Shown here piece after piece: positions 37,326 through 48,777 of a stretch of 64,000 nt of DNA; positions within the stretch are counted from its first letter, which is position 1; the number at the start of each line of letters is the position of its first letter. This DNA is from Paraphysomonas bandaiensis (lineage: Eukaryota; Chrysophyceae). The notes beneath the pieces were generated by a model that saw nothing but the letters and a program-made list of their open reading frames with translations, was not told the DNA's origin and did not search any database. A program made the position numbers and the translations under genes. Location: contig CBFFRP010000333.1 of the NCBI GenBank assembly GCA_965644295.1, forward strand, positions 62,001 to 126,000, in the 5' to 3' direction.

Positions 37326-38144
37326 ATCCCAAACGGCAGACGAGACTGAGGGTCTTGCAGGGTGTGAGGGTCAGGAAATAATGAGATTAAATATTACTCG
37401 TGTTGAGGGTAGCACTTGGAGTGCTGTGTGTGGTTTGTGGCCTGTTTGTTGTAATGTTTTGTGTTGATTGTTGAGGTATATATGCACAGCACGTATCTCA
37501 GTGTATATACGTATCATGCCCACATATGTGCACTCAATCATCCATCCACTGCACTGTACACTCTGCCTATGGTATAGTTGTACAGTGCATACTGCTCTGC
37601 TGTACGCCACGGATGCATAAATCCTACGCATCATCCCATACCATACATATCCCGATATGCTGCAGTGGCCATGCAATTGTATGTTGTATACTGGTATACG
37701 TGGTATAGGTATACGGTATACGTATACATACACCTGGTGTTGAACCTCAACCCACACCTTCAACATCTAGCACTGTATTGCCATTATACCGCTCTGTATT
37801 ACTACGCTGTTGTACACCACTCTGTCCTCTTGAAATACAATGTATACTGTACAGTACAGTTGTATTATATCCTCTAAAAACGGTTGAGTGTATGCGTGTA
37901 TGTGTACGAGTCGCAGCAGTGTATGAGACATGCTCGCTCTGATGCACATCACTTAACGAGGTGAATACTAACCTACTGGGACCATCTTTCATACGAATGG
38001 ACCGTTTCATAAATATACGAAGAGGGCTTGCAAGATAATTCTAACCAGTGAGGTCTGTGATGAGGAGTACAACCGTCAGTCGTATTGTGATGGAGTAAAT
38101 CTGTCCAGTGTGGCTTCAAGTAGATATTATCTGTATTCGGTGGG
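37326..38144. promoter_or_regulatory. Divergent intergenic region between VTC4-like and ankyrin genes
   Basis: This 819-bp spacer lies between divergent start codons. It contains many short GTATAC and TGTACA palindromes (for example 37690-37730 and 37845-37860). Promoters for both genes should lie here; no defined motif is claimed. Confidence 0.4.
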
Positions 38145-40466
38145 ATGAATATCCAAACAGAAGATATCAATAAACGTCCGGAGAGAGTTCGAATATATGA
38201 ATACTCGAAAGACTGGACTGCTCATGATTTTTATGGAAAATATCACCTCGCCCGTGTGCGTAATCCAGCACCAGTGCCAGGAACGCAAATGTTATTGGAC
38301 CAAGAACACAAAGCGAAGAAAGAAGCTGATATTAAACGATTCGAAGCCGAAACAGAAGCACGCATATTAGCCACTCGAAAACGCCTGCATCTAAAAGATA
38401 AAAGCGCTAAGTTTACCACCCGAGTACATGTTCACACTGTAATCGGTGAACCTTCCGAGCAAGCAGAAAATGTTATCCAAGAAAACGAGGACATTGCTAC
38501 CACGAAGATTGTTTTCCCTGATTCTAAAGTGCAAATATCTCGTTTTATGAAGAATATTTCACTGGGGCGTGCTCATTATGTGAGTTTCGCTATAACGACA
38601 GGTTATAAGTCGGTTAATTGGCAGGAACCAACGCAATTAGGTTATACGGCTCTGCATATTGCCACCTCTAAGGGTTATGCTGATGTTGCCGAAGAGCTTC
38701 TTAAATATGGTGCTGATCCCAATATTCGAAGTGGAATTGGAAATTTTCCGATACACGACTCGTGGAATTTTTGGCGACTACCGGCTGATAGAAAAGAGCG
38801 AGAGTTACAAGAGGAGAGAACGTGCGAAGTATTACGAGTGCTGTGCAAGTACAACGCCAATGCTGACGGGCCAATGAATGATGGAAACACAGCACTACAT
38901 ATTGCAGCTCAAAAAGGGCCAGTTAAAGCAGTACGTGTTCTTTTAGGGTTTAAAGCTGACCACTACCAACGAAATAAAGATGGAAGGACTCCGATGGATG
39001 TGGCCGCGGATTGCGGAAACGATGAAATTCTTCGACTCCTGAATTTTTGGGATGGAATAAAATCACAAATGGTAAATGTCGACTTCGTGATACAGTGGCA
39101 GCATTTTTTGAAGGACTATGAAGCCGTAATATCCTCAGGCGCTGATATGTCTGTTGAAAAGATTATGTTTCAATTAAATATGCAAGAAAATATGCGCCTA
39201 CAAAACATGACAGATATAACGAAGTTCAAAGTTGACGATAAACACCTGTTGCAATGCAAGCGGGAGAATCTGCTACATCAAAAGATGAAAAATCGTGAAG
39301 CTGCTATGAGAATTGCGGATGAAGAGGCTAAAGAGGATGAGAATGTTGTGGTAGTTGAACCTGGAAGCTGGCAGAGTCTGATTGCAACTGGCCCGAAAAA
39401 ATTTAAATCTAAACGACGAAATATGACTCCAGTGCAGGAATACTATCACTCGCTCATAGATAGGAATAAGCCCCCTTTGCCTAGTATCTCTCAAATTGAT
39501 CAGAACAAAGCAGATAGAGCAGAAGTAAGAGCTATTGAGGACGGTATTGATGTGGAATCTAGTTGTTCTGGTAAGAAAGGTGGGGATGAAGAGGGAGACT
39601 CACAGACTAATGAAAATGGGAAAGGCGAAGAATTTTCTCGTCCTAAAAGTAAACTTGAACGAAGACGACTTCGAATGGCTGGTAAAGTCGCATTGGATGC
39701 AAAATTTGAGTTGTTCACAGCTCGGCCATGCACTGCTTCTGCATTAAGTCTCTCGCGACGTGTAAATGATGCACCGCTAAAGGGTACGCCAGAGGAGTTC
39801 TCTCTGAGTCGGTACCTTACCACTCCCAACCGTACTAGGCAATTAATAGTTGATGGTCAACGAGCAGAGTCTCAAACGAAATCTGTCAAGAAGCAGATCA
39901 CTCAAACAACAGTGTCAAAGCGAATTGTCAATCACCTTGGGTCGTATTGCAAAGCCGCAGATGCGATTGCGGATCCTACATACCGTCAGTTATTGTACGA
40001 TAGGATAGCAGATGATTCGGAAGAGAGTGCGAAAAAGGAAGCTGCAAACATGCGGGAGGTATCGAATTTTAATAAACTCAATCCAAATAAAATCAACAGC
40101 GATTGGAGAGGGACCAAAATAGACATGAATCCAACTGAGAAACGTTCTCTGTTTGTCTCAAAGGACCTAGTTCCACCACAGAAGGAGTTATCGGCGTTGG
40201 CCGAACTAAAGGAAAAGTTAAAAGAAGAGCACGTTCGTGACGACACATCTTCTGCACAAGATGGCTCTATTAGTGACCAACTTGATGAGTCAAGTTTAGA
40301 TATTGTAAAAGAGAGGGAACGGGAGAAACTGAAGAAGGAGAGGCTGGCGAAGAAGAAAGCTCAGTATGGCGAAGGTCGACTTACCTCTACACATAATGTG
40401 AAGAAGATAGTTGAAGTTCCGTGGAGTACTGTTAAGAGTAACTTCAATGTGGCTTTTTCAATGTAG
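38145..40466 (+). CDS. Ankyrin-repeat protein, 773 aa, single exon
   Basis: One uninterrupted frame starts at ATG 38145. Residues 1-130 are charged and helical (EHKAKKEADIKRFEAETEAR). Ankyrin repeats occupy about 165-305: LGYTALHIATSKGYADVAEE, GADPNIRSGIGNFPIHDSW, DGNTALHIAAQKGPVKAVRV, DGRTPMDVAADCGNDEILRL. The rest is low in known domains, basic and helical, with a coiled-coil stretch near the end (REREKLKKERLAKKKAQYGE). The lack of introns differs from most neighbours. Proteins of this plan are frequent in flagellate genomes, but no specific family or function was recognised. Confidence 0.9.
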   Translation: MNIQTEDINKRPERVRIYEYSKDWTAHDFYGKYHLARVRNPAPVPGTQMLLDQEHKAKKEADIKRFEAETEARILATRKRLHLKDKSAKFTTRVHVHTVIGEPSEQAENVIQENEDIATTKIVFPDSKVQISRFMKNISLGRAHYVSFAITTGYKSVNWQEPTQLGYTALHIATSKGYADVAEELLKYGADPNIRSGIGNFPIHDSWNFWRLPADRKERELQEERTCEVLRVLCKYNANADGPMNDGNTALHIAAQKGPVKAVRVLLGFKADHYQRNKDGRTPMDVAADCGNDEILRLLNFWDGIKSQMVNVDFVIQWQHFLKDYEAVISSGADMSVEKIMFQLNMQENMRLQNMTDITKFKVDDKHLLQCKRENLLHQKMKNREAAMRIADEEAKEDENVVVVEPGSWQSLIATGPKKFKSKRRNMTPVQEYYHSLIDRNKPPLPSISQIDQNKADRAEVRAIEDGIDVESSCSGKKGGDEEGDSQTNENGKGEEFSRPKSKLERRRLRMAGKVALDAKFELFTARPCTASALSLSRRVNDAPLKGTPEEFSLSRYLTTPNRTRQLIVDGQRAESQTKSVKKQITQTTVSKRIVNHLGSYCKAADAIADPTYRQLLYDRIADDSEESAKKEAANMREVSNFNKLNPNKINSDWRGTKIDMNPTEKRSLFVSKDLVPPQKELSALAELKEKLKEEHVRDDTSSAQDGSISDQLDESSLDIVKEREREKLKKERLAKKKAQYGEGRLTSTHNVKKIVEVPWSTVKSNFNVAFSM

Positions 40467-41077
40467 TTTTGTTAGCGGATAAGTGGGTGTGTATAACAAT
40501 GTATATACTAAGGATTTGGAGTACTTATATTAGACGAAACCATTTCGGCCTTGGAAGTACAGTACCGAGAAGGACTGTAGTATAGAGTACGTAATATATT
40601 GTGTGAAGATTCATCATTTGATGATAGCGATGTATCTATAATTAGAGATGTGCGTATTAAAGAAAGAGCTCACAGGCTGATATATGTGTGTTTTCTTTAC
40701 GCTATTAGTTATACTTGTATCAACTAAATATTAGTAATCAATAATCAACGTATCAGTAACATCAGTAACGCTAGTGTGTCACGCGTCGATTACTTATTTG
40801 TCTCTTTTAAAGATAAATTGTGATGATATCATAATTTTTCATCATCGATATTCGATATCACAACGTGAAGAATATCCGAATATCCTTAAAAATAATAACT
40901 ATATCTCGACCGAGATACACTTGATTTTTAATTAGTGAGTTTTCTGTATTCTATATTTGGAAGTCACGTAAAATCATTAAGTAATATTGTCACCTGGAGT
41001 ATGCAGATTGGTCTCGGGATGACGCCATTTAAGAGATGTAAATTAAAGTTGTTAATTCCCTTTTCACTACTATTTGC

Positions 41078-41839
41078 CAGGAATAGGGAACAATATATTG
41101 CAATACTATTGTTAGATAGCGTTCCATCAATAGTATTGATGGATTTTTTAAACCGGTCCTACAATACAATTACAATATATTGCAATATATTGTCAATGTA
41201 TTGCGATATATTAGTTTGACTAATCAGTAGGTAAACACATCCGTAGATTTCATTTTTAGTATTAGTCATTAAGATCACATGACAACCAAACCAACTGCTG
41301 CTTATAGCTACTAAAAATCCACCTCGTCCTCATCCTCTGAGCCATCATCAGTGAGGTCAACATCACCATATTTATCCACAGAATTAATTGAAATATGCTA
41401 GTATCCGGCCATAACTGTCGAATAGCTTTCTAAAACAACAGCATATTAAGTAGGATGGATACTTTTGCGCAACACTGATATAATATGTTTAGCTGTGCTG
41501 AACAGACGTTCCCATGTATTGGAAGTACATACCAAGGCCAGGCAACCGTTAATGACTCGTGGATCTGTACATTTCTTAATTTTTTGAGCTGACTGAAGAT
41601 TTTTAGTCGCATAGTCAACATCAGCTTCATTATCCTTTGTAATGTTGTAATCAATTTCTCGGTTATTTATATCCATTTTGCACCCTACAGTTAAGAATCT
41701 TCTCTTATATGACTATCATAATATTGATTGCAATATATTGCAATAGTATTGTGAGATACTTTAGCAGAAACACTATTGATGGAATATTTGACCACTCCAC
41801 CAATCAATATATTTTACAATATATTGTTCCCTATCCCTG
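41078..41839. mobile_element. hAT-family DNA transposon, internally deleted, with exact 8-bp target-site duplication
   Basis: The element starts CAGGAATAGGGAACAATATA and ends with the reverse complement of CAGGGATAGGGAACAATATA, a 23-bp terminal inverted repeat with one mismatch. CTATTTGC stands directly before it (41070-41077) and again directly after it (41840-41847), which is the 8-bp duplication expected of hAT. Subterminal DNA is full of CAATATATTG-type palindromes. At 762 bp it is far shorter than an autonomous hAT element. Confidence 0.93.
41311..41676 (-). pseudogene. hAT transposase C-terminal dimerisation fragment
   Basis: Inside the element the minus strand encodes NGCLALVCTSNTWERLFSTA and KHIISVLRKSIHP, the signature of the hAT C-terminal dimerisation region. 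An acidic tail DLTDDGSEDEDEVDF follows in another frame with a stop at 41311. The catalytic part and zinc finger are absent, so this is a broken remnant. Confidence 0.8.
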
Positions 41840-42012
41840 CTATTTGCATAACTAAAACTGTAGTTAGATCTTCCAAGTGAATGTTGTACAATGAATTTCA
41901 CGATATCAGACTGTTCCTTAGTTATAAAGTAATATAAACCACATATCCACTCAGCAGCAGTAGCTATATTTTTCTACACACTACAAATGCATCGCTTTAC
42001 AGATATTCAGAA

Positions 42013-42934
42013 TCACACTGTCATTGTTGAAAGTTCTTCTGCACGAGAAATTGTGGCCTGGTACCTGTAACAAAATGCGTGATTCGCAGATATTCACCAA
42101 CAGGGTATTAAAACTAGACCTTTTGTAAAACTCTTCTGCAATGTGGTTGAATGGTGCATCAACATTAGTATTAGTAGCCTGAAAAACATTAAAAATTACA
42201 ACACAGTATGAAACAGAAACAGCAACGCAAGTATTAGGAATATGCACCCACCGCAGATGTTTCAAAGTATTGAAGACCCATCTCCCTTGCAGCACCCTGT
42301 CCCTCCTCCTTTGACACTTCAGCACGAGAATCCAAGCCGCTTTCTTCGCGGAAATCTGCCTTGTTTCCAACCAAAACTCCGAGCATACGCTGACCCGTCG
42401 GGCGCATCGCACGTACTCCTTGAACAGTGCAAAATAAAGAATATAATGTATCTTAAAGTGTGTGTACCTCCAAGCCACTTGACACAGGATTGAAGACTCT
42501 CAGGATTAGATATATCATACACTACCACAACAGCAGATGTGTTTTCCCACTGGCAACAATTTTATCATTAAATAATCAGGCAGGTATTACGTACATATTT
42601 CGAGTTCATTTCTACTTGGTTGAATATTGACTGACCCGCACAGTCAAATATATACAATTCGACTATAGCATTAGTGTCTGGTATTGGCACTTGCTTCACA
42701 CAAAACTCCGCACCGATAGTCTGATAATAGTCAGACAGTGATATGACGACAACACGCTCAGTATACCATAATATAATTCTTCGGATATGTGCTTCCACCG
42801 CTATTGAAGACTTGTGTAAGAGCTGTTTTACCGACACATGCGTCACCAACAATCACACACTTGCAGCGTAATATCACTAGAGGTTTATGATTGCTCTCCA
42901 TGCTACGGATATTAGATCCCCCGTTAGATGCCAT
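42013..42934 (-). CDS. IFT27: IFT27 / Rab-like 4 small GTPase
   Basis: Six exons can be read. Exon 1 is 42934-42767 and exon 2 starts at 42720; the stop is at 42013. P-loop: VIVGDACVGKTALTQVF. The switch region TIGAEFCVKQVPIPDTNAIV and ELYIFDCAGQSIFNQ is diagnostic of IFT27, in which PVPDT and VELFIFD are conserved. Then come WENTSAVVVVYDISNPESLQ, the base motif LVGNKADF and the ETSA loop; the tail ends RAEELSTMTV. The length is about 220 aa, slightly longer than usual because of an N-terminal extension of about 20 residues. IFT27 pairs with IFT25 in the IFT-B1 complex and links intraflagellar transport with BBSome export. The promoter is probably in the 470-bp spacer shared with the divergent TTL-family gene. 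Confidence 0.92.
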
Positions 42935-43407
42935 GATTACCTACTAAAAATCAAGGCTGATGTGAGTGAGGAGTAACTGTAACAGTATCTTCAGTAAGTC
43001 GTAGTGCTGTTGTATCAGTTAATAGTTGCAAGCAAGCTTCTGATATGATCTAAGCATACACATATACCTGCATATGTATATATATACATACATATACTGC
43101 ATACATACACTATTCACTGGTGCTGTACGTATACGGGGTATACCGGACTCTTAAAATACAGATAATACATTGTATTATGATATTGTATACAGTCGTATAC
43201 TGTACGGTATACCTGCAATGTAGATTCGTATAGAGCCCATAGAGCATATGGAAGCAACAGATATGCACACAGCTGAACCCTTCCAAGCCATGTGGGCAAG
43301 TGGTTATCGTTAGCCCCTTGAGCTTACCTGATGCTATATTGACCTACCCTGAAGTGGCTAGTAGCATCAATCTCCTGTGTATCATTCAACTGAATAGATA
43401 GCGAGTG

Positions 43408-45073
43408 ATGAGCAGAACATATCGAATAACTGGACCTCAATCAGTGGAGAGACTCGAGCCTTTGATTCATAAACAAGGCACATGGACACGTGTGTCTCAC
43501 CCGCCATCAGCATCAACGTCGATAGACTTTGTTTGGGAAACATATTGTGAGAAGGTGTGGAGAGAAGCGCATAACAATGCTGTTGTTCTGAACAGGCTTC
43601 ATAACTCTCTTGTGCTTGAAGATAAGAGGTAGAGATGTTGTCTAGTGCATGCGTCTTGCTCTAACCGCATTGTGATTTGTCGTAGTAACTTTGCATTTCT
43701 ACAGTTACGAATGAGTTGTCCTCGTTTGGAATCATATATTGCACTCAGCAGGACTGCACTACTGTCCTGGTGCAGGGAGAGATATAGGGAACAGCAATCG
43801 CCAGCAGTCACTGATACTGATGTTATCAATGACATGGACACCAGCTCATTATCTAATGAATCATATTTAGGGGAGCCTCACAATTGGGCTGTCTCACCTC
43901 AACCTGTCGGTATAACTGGCGAATGGTGGGCCGTGAAAGCTAGCAAGGGTAATGGCGGAAAAGACGTATGGGTTCTCCACAAGGATAACTTCGAAACTCT
44001 TGTCAGTTCTCTTCCAAAAGACGAAGAATATGTTATGCAAAGGTAAATCGTTTTTGGATAAGAATCTCGTGATGCCCACGTGATTCGCTAGTTTAAGTGT
44101 GCACATAATGCATTGAAGCAATAACTGAAATTTCGGAACTAGATTAATATTTAGTATAAAGTTTATATCTGATGTAAACTGTATAGGTACGTGGACCGAC
44201 CGTTACTCTGGAATGGATATAAATTTCACTTCCGATGTTACGCGGCTATGACCGCCAATCAAATCGCCTATGTATATGAAAAGTGTTTCATTCTCTGCGC
44301 CGGACTGCAGTACACAGCTGCTGGGGCTGGGACGGACGATAGAGTGCACCTAACTAATCTCTCTATTAATAAGGCTTTGCCGGGGCATCCTGGCCAAGTC
44401 CCATGCTGGCTCTCGCGCGAGTGTCCTCCGGTGCGTATAATGTCTTCCGCGTGCACTCGCTAACTTACACCATGCTTTATGGAGGGCCCATATTTTTTTT
44501 GTTTCTGTGATTCTGGGCTATAGTAACATTTTTTAATGGTTTTATGACGTTTGTCTATTAATAGTAACATTTATCTATCAGATATTTGAAGGCGTATGCA
44601 ACGTTTGGCGGGAAGTGGTCTGTGCTGCGGGTCCGTTTATGGTTGAGCAACGAAGCCCTTTGCACTTCGAGTTTGTCGGTCTTGATATCCTTGTGGATTC
44701 TGCTGGTACGTGTCATCTGCTTGAAGTGAACCGTCTACCCGGTCTGGAGGCATCGAAAAACAGGTGCAAACGAGATGAAGACGACTTGTACGACCAAATG
44801 ATGGAGTCGCTTTTAGATCTGGTTTTGCCACAACAAGAGTTGAGTGACGATGTCTTGGAGGACAGCACGCCAGAAGCACATGTGAACGTCTTCTCACACA
44901 CTATAGATTCTGCACTAAGTGACGCGAAAGAGAAAAACACGACCAATAACCTCTGGCAGCAAGTGAAGGACGCAGCTGTAGATTGCAATTGCCATTCGTC
45001 TGCTACATTCAAGAATATATTTTCTTGGAAAGCTTTCACGAAGAATAATAGAAAATTAATCGTTGTTGAATAA
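43408..45073 (+). CDS. Tubulin-tyrosine-ligase (TTL/TTLL) family protein
   Basis: Four exons (43408-43628, 43686-44042, 44187-44430, 44582-45073) join in phase and give 437 aa. The second exon uses an acceptor that yields DKSNFAFLQLRM; the later AG would break the frame. ATP-grasp landmarks are in order: WAVKASKGNGGKDVWVLH, EEYVMQRYVDRPLLWNGYKF, VHLTNLSINK (metal and ATP loop), HFEFVGLDILVDSAGTCHLL and EVNRLPGLEAS. The family ligates tyrosine, glutamate or glycine to tubulin tails; which of these applies here is not clear. The compact size and LLEVNRLPG end resemble TTL-like rather than long polyglutamylase members. Likely partner: axonemal or cytoskeletal tubulin. Confidence 0.9.
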
Positions 45074-45819
45074 CCCAATGGATTTTTTAATGGAGGCAGA
45101 TATATTGTTACATCGGGAAAGTCACTTGTTGTACTTGCATATTAAGTAATATAGTAATACGATTTTTACACTTTACGTATTATAATTCTGACGAGTGTAT
45201 GCATACATGTATACGTGGTAGAGGTAACTTTATGATTCATATTATATCATTTGTCGTCCGAGTAAACAATGTGATGTATATCAGTTTTCTTTAAGAGACT
45301 ACGGAATCATGTTATCAGGCACTCAACACGACAATAGTGCTTTACTTTGGTCTTTGGTATAACGTAGTTCTCACTAAGTGACGAAAAATCAGGATCTTGG
45401 AAATTTCTTTCTTTCGTCATAAAAAAGGATTGAAGCTATAAACTATAAAATAACTCATACATTTTATATTAAAAATCATTTTGAAATGCTCCAGAAAATA
45501 GCCCTTTAACAGATAATTAGATAGGATAGTTCTTATATTAGTTATTAAGAGTGGTTAATACTGATTAAAAGTCTGAGTCCCAAGAAAGATATAATCCAAT
45601 TGTTTGAAGAGTGCTTAGCGCGCGCACACCTTCAACAGATAGCGAGATGATTGGCTGAGCACAACGCTGTAAACTCTTGCAAATGAAAACTTAGACCAAG
45701 AACAATGGTGTCCCAATAGTTGCGAGGGAAGATATGTTGTTGTTACCAATTTACGACCACTCATGATAAAAAGTATTATACATTCATAGGTAGATATCAT
45801 GGACTAATACTACAAGTAA
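45074..45819. other. Intergenic between convergent genes, nothing recognised
   Basis: AT-rich 3' flanks of the TTL-family gene and SRP9. There is no open frame of note. Confidence 0.5.
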
Positions 45820-46287
45820 TTAAGATTTCGCACTCTTCTTCTTTTTCTTCTTCCCTCCAGTCCCAGAAAGCTTTTCTGTAAAATAAATTACACGGCTTGC
45901 AACAAAAAAAATGACTAATAATAAGTACCTCTTTGTCTGGTAATATCATCAACGGATAAATTACACATCTGCGCCATTGCTGACTGAACTAATTTATCTG
46001 ACTCATATAAGTCTTTGTGGTTCTTAGTTTTATATTTTAAGCACTATAGGGGCGGTATGAGAGGCATAAATACAATTATAAATCAACTTACAACTACATC
46101 ATCCGTCGCGCGAACACACATTTCTCCTTTACCATTATGATACTTCATTACGAGCTTGACCTGAAACCACGACCATGTCACACTACATACCTACACAAGA
46201 TATTCATACCTTTTGTGCATTTTCGTCAATGAGTAATGGAGCCAATTGATGAGCGAGCTCCTCTTGAGAACTGTATGTAAAACTCAT
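45820..46287 (-). CDS. SRP9: Signal recognition particle 9 kDa protein (SRP9)
   Basis: Four tiny exons (46287-46210, 46160-46092, 46043-45929, 45875-45820) join in phase to 105 aa; none would be found by ORF length alone. The start MSFTYSSQEELAHQLAPLL and the core VKLVMKYHNGKGEMCVRATD then DVVCLKYKTKN match SRP9 along its length, including the VTDDLVCLVYKT-type strand. The C-terminus is a Lys-rich tail. SRP9 pairs with SRP14 on the Alu domain of SRP RNA and pauses translation of secretory proteins. Confidence 0.92.
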
Positions 46288-46671
46288 AACTTCCCTTAGA
46301 CAATTGGTAAGAGTATCGGTGAGCGTCTGAGGGTATGATCGAGTGACCAGGAGTTGGTTGTGTTTCAATTGATGCATACATTACTGGGGCACTATACATA
46401 TACATACATATATATGTGTATGCGAGTATACGGTTTCGTAGTATGGGAATTAGTGTGTGTGGTATGGAGTTGTCGGCATACGTACGATCCGGATATATAC
46501 CACCCACACATACAGCAGTACACCATAGTACAGCAGTACAAACATACCTTGGTGTGGAAGTACATCTCGACATGGGGGTATATACACGGAGTATCTGTGC
46601 GGTTGACTGGCATGGTATCTTAGTGTTTATGTTGGGTTGAGATATCACTCAATGTCTCAAACAATATCATC

Positions 46672-48020
46672 ATGATACATTCATTCCGCTTCTACATCAC
46701 TCTAACTGCTCTCTGCTGTCTACCTGTCATCAGTGGAGATCTAGTGGTTAGTTTAAAGTATTTTGACGACAGCTCATGTAAAGACGACATCTATGGGGTG
46801 GGAGTGTTCCCCGGCCAGTGCATTCAGACCTCATCAGGGGGGGTATGGGTAACATGCAGTGATTCATCAGGACTTGTCGTGACAGAGTTTATAAATGCTA
46901 ACTGCACTGGGCCGTCCACTCAACTGACTCTATCAACAAACACTTCCGGGTGCGCTAATGAGGGGTTCACCTCATCCTCTTATTACCAGACACCGCTGAG
47001 TGGATACAAAATTAATTGTTACGACGATGAGGACGTGAGTATTAATAATGTCTTTTTTTTGGCTAATGTTGTTGTGCAGTGGACCAAGGATAACACAGAC
47101 TATATTCTCACCCGCTCCACAATGACATTGCAGGCAACTTCTGCTTTAGATTTTACAAATGATGTATGCAGTCAAAACAATGCCTCTACAGATATGCATT
47201 ACTGCTTCTTGAACCAGAATGATGACTACTGCCTGCCCACAGACGAGGGTGGGTCTTCCGATGTTTCGTTGTGTAAGGCTTACCCGACGATGTACGCATA
47301 TGCGGATATGTGTATGTTGGACAATCCCAGCTCTGGCAATAGTTATATATATGAAACGGATAATCACGGGGTAAGATTATTACTTGAAGTAGACTTTAAT
47401 GATGTGGTGCACCATAGGTAGGCAAGTTGCGCCGCTATTCGGACACATCGTGCATCTCATCAGATACAAGTTATGCTGTACCGTACAGCGTATGTATGGG
47501 TTGCAATCGTTTCAAAGACCTGCCTAATAACGGCGACTCGAAAATTCACCTTGCTGGATGGATTGTTGCGGTCATCGTAATTTCTGTCGTAGCTTGCTGC
47601 TGCGGTGGCTGCTTCCTTGTGGCGATGATGGTATATGGGTCTGCTGCGGTTGTGAATACGATTTGCTGCAAGAGGGGTGGCAATACTAGCAGTAAATCTT
47701 TATTAGCACATCAGCAAAATGTCTCACCGCCTGTGTCTAATCCCGCAAGTTCTCTTTCGTATCCCCAATATGTAAGTTTGTTCACATTGTTTTTCAAACC
47801 CAACCTTGTTGTTTACGTAGGCAAGTGATGTTGAAATCCTAAATATCCAGCTTCCAGCTAATGCCGCTCCAGGTGATATTCTACAAGCTACAAAGTCTAA
47901 TGGTGAACTGGTAGGCAAACATGTTCTAGTAATTGAGACATCAGTTCACGTGTTTTTCAGGTTCAATTTCAAATTCCGCAAGGGTCAGCTCCGGGGTCCG
48001 TTATTCAGATAAAGGCGTGA
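46672..48020 (+). CDS. Secreted-domain type I membrane protein with PG-rich tail motif
   Basis: Five exons (46672-47034, 47080-47370, 47418-47771, 47821-47910, 47961-48020) give 385 aa. A signal peptide (MIHSFRFYITLTALCCLPVI) leads a Cys-rich extracellular part of about 250 residues with many possible N-glycosylation sites (NCTG, NTSG, NAST). One hydrophobic helix follows (AGWIVAVIVISVVACCCGG), then a short cytosolic tail. The tail ends in a module, QLPANAAPGDILQATKSNG plus VQFQIPQGSAPGSVIQIKA, that resembles a short beta motif found repeatedly in proteins of oomycetes, haptophytes and related algae. No enzyme or receptor family was recognised for the outer part. It is probably a surface protein. 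Confidence 0.85.
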
Positions 48021-48429
48021 TTTTTGCTTGGGAGAACTGAATATCCGATTTTAGAACTCTGTATGTGAATTGACAATTACCTTTTAATGAGCATTTTCAA
48101 CACTTTACCTCGATTTGAGAGTAAATTTGTAAAGAAAGTTTAGTTGTAATATATCTAAGTTTAGTTATACTATATGAAACGAATAAATTTCGGGAGTTTC
48201 AAGCACGAATAGTTGTGTACATAGAGTGAATTTTAAGCCGCACTGTTCCATATAGCCGACACAATGAAATACTCAGTTAATTTCTTAGTTGAAATGTATA
48301 TAAGGTTATATATGATTATCACAACTCTAGTGAATAAAACTTTGATTTCAGTATATATGATTTACCAGAATCCAGAATCTAGCTAAAACGAGCTCACTCC
48401 AAAAAATGTGAATATATCAGTGCTCTTAC

Positions 48430-48768
48430 TTTTTCTTGCGGGACTGGAGCTCTATATCTAGTGTTCATGATGGTCAGAAGTCGTTTACTTGCGTAGAAAT
48501 TAGTAATAACTACGACGCACAGAAGACAACTATTCGAGAAGAGGATAATGCATTGTGAAGTTGGTATTATATACATTATATATACCTTTCAAAAACCTTA
48601 TACGTCTGCCATTGTATGGCAAAGTCGATACATAAAGCAAAAAATGCATACTTATTATATATCCATACAAATCCAAGTATAAAGTAAGAAACCCAGTAAT
48701 ATACATTTAATATTAGAAAATAGTTGGGAATTACTATTGAGTGTAATAGATCGTAAAGGGTAAACAAC
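48430..48768 (-). pseudogene. Membrane-helix fragment, possibly P5-type ATPase-like
   Basis: Two minus-strand segments join in phase over a GTATAT...ATAG intron: PNYFLILNVYYWVSYFILGF to AFFALCIDFAIQWQTYKVFE, then LLCVVVITNFYASKRLLTIM up to YRAPVPQEK. The pattern of two helices and a Lys-Arg-Leu stretch resembles the M3-M4 zone of P5 cation ATPases. There is no usable ATG, catalytic DKTGT or rest of the pump, and the next gene upstream ends only 8 bp away. It is best seen as a gene fragment; the family call is weak. Confidence 0.3.
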
Positions 48769-48777
48769 AATCTTCAT

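Noticed and set aside
46354-46648. ORFs of 73-140 codons on both strands upstream of SRP9
   Set aside because: They lie in simple-sequence DNA rich in TATACATA and GTATAC words in the divergent spacer; no family match and mutually overlapping.
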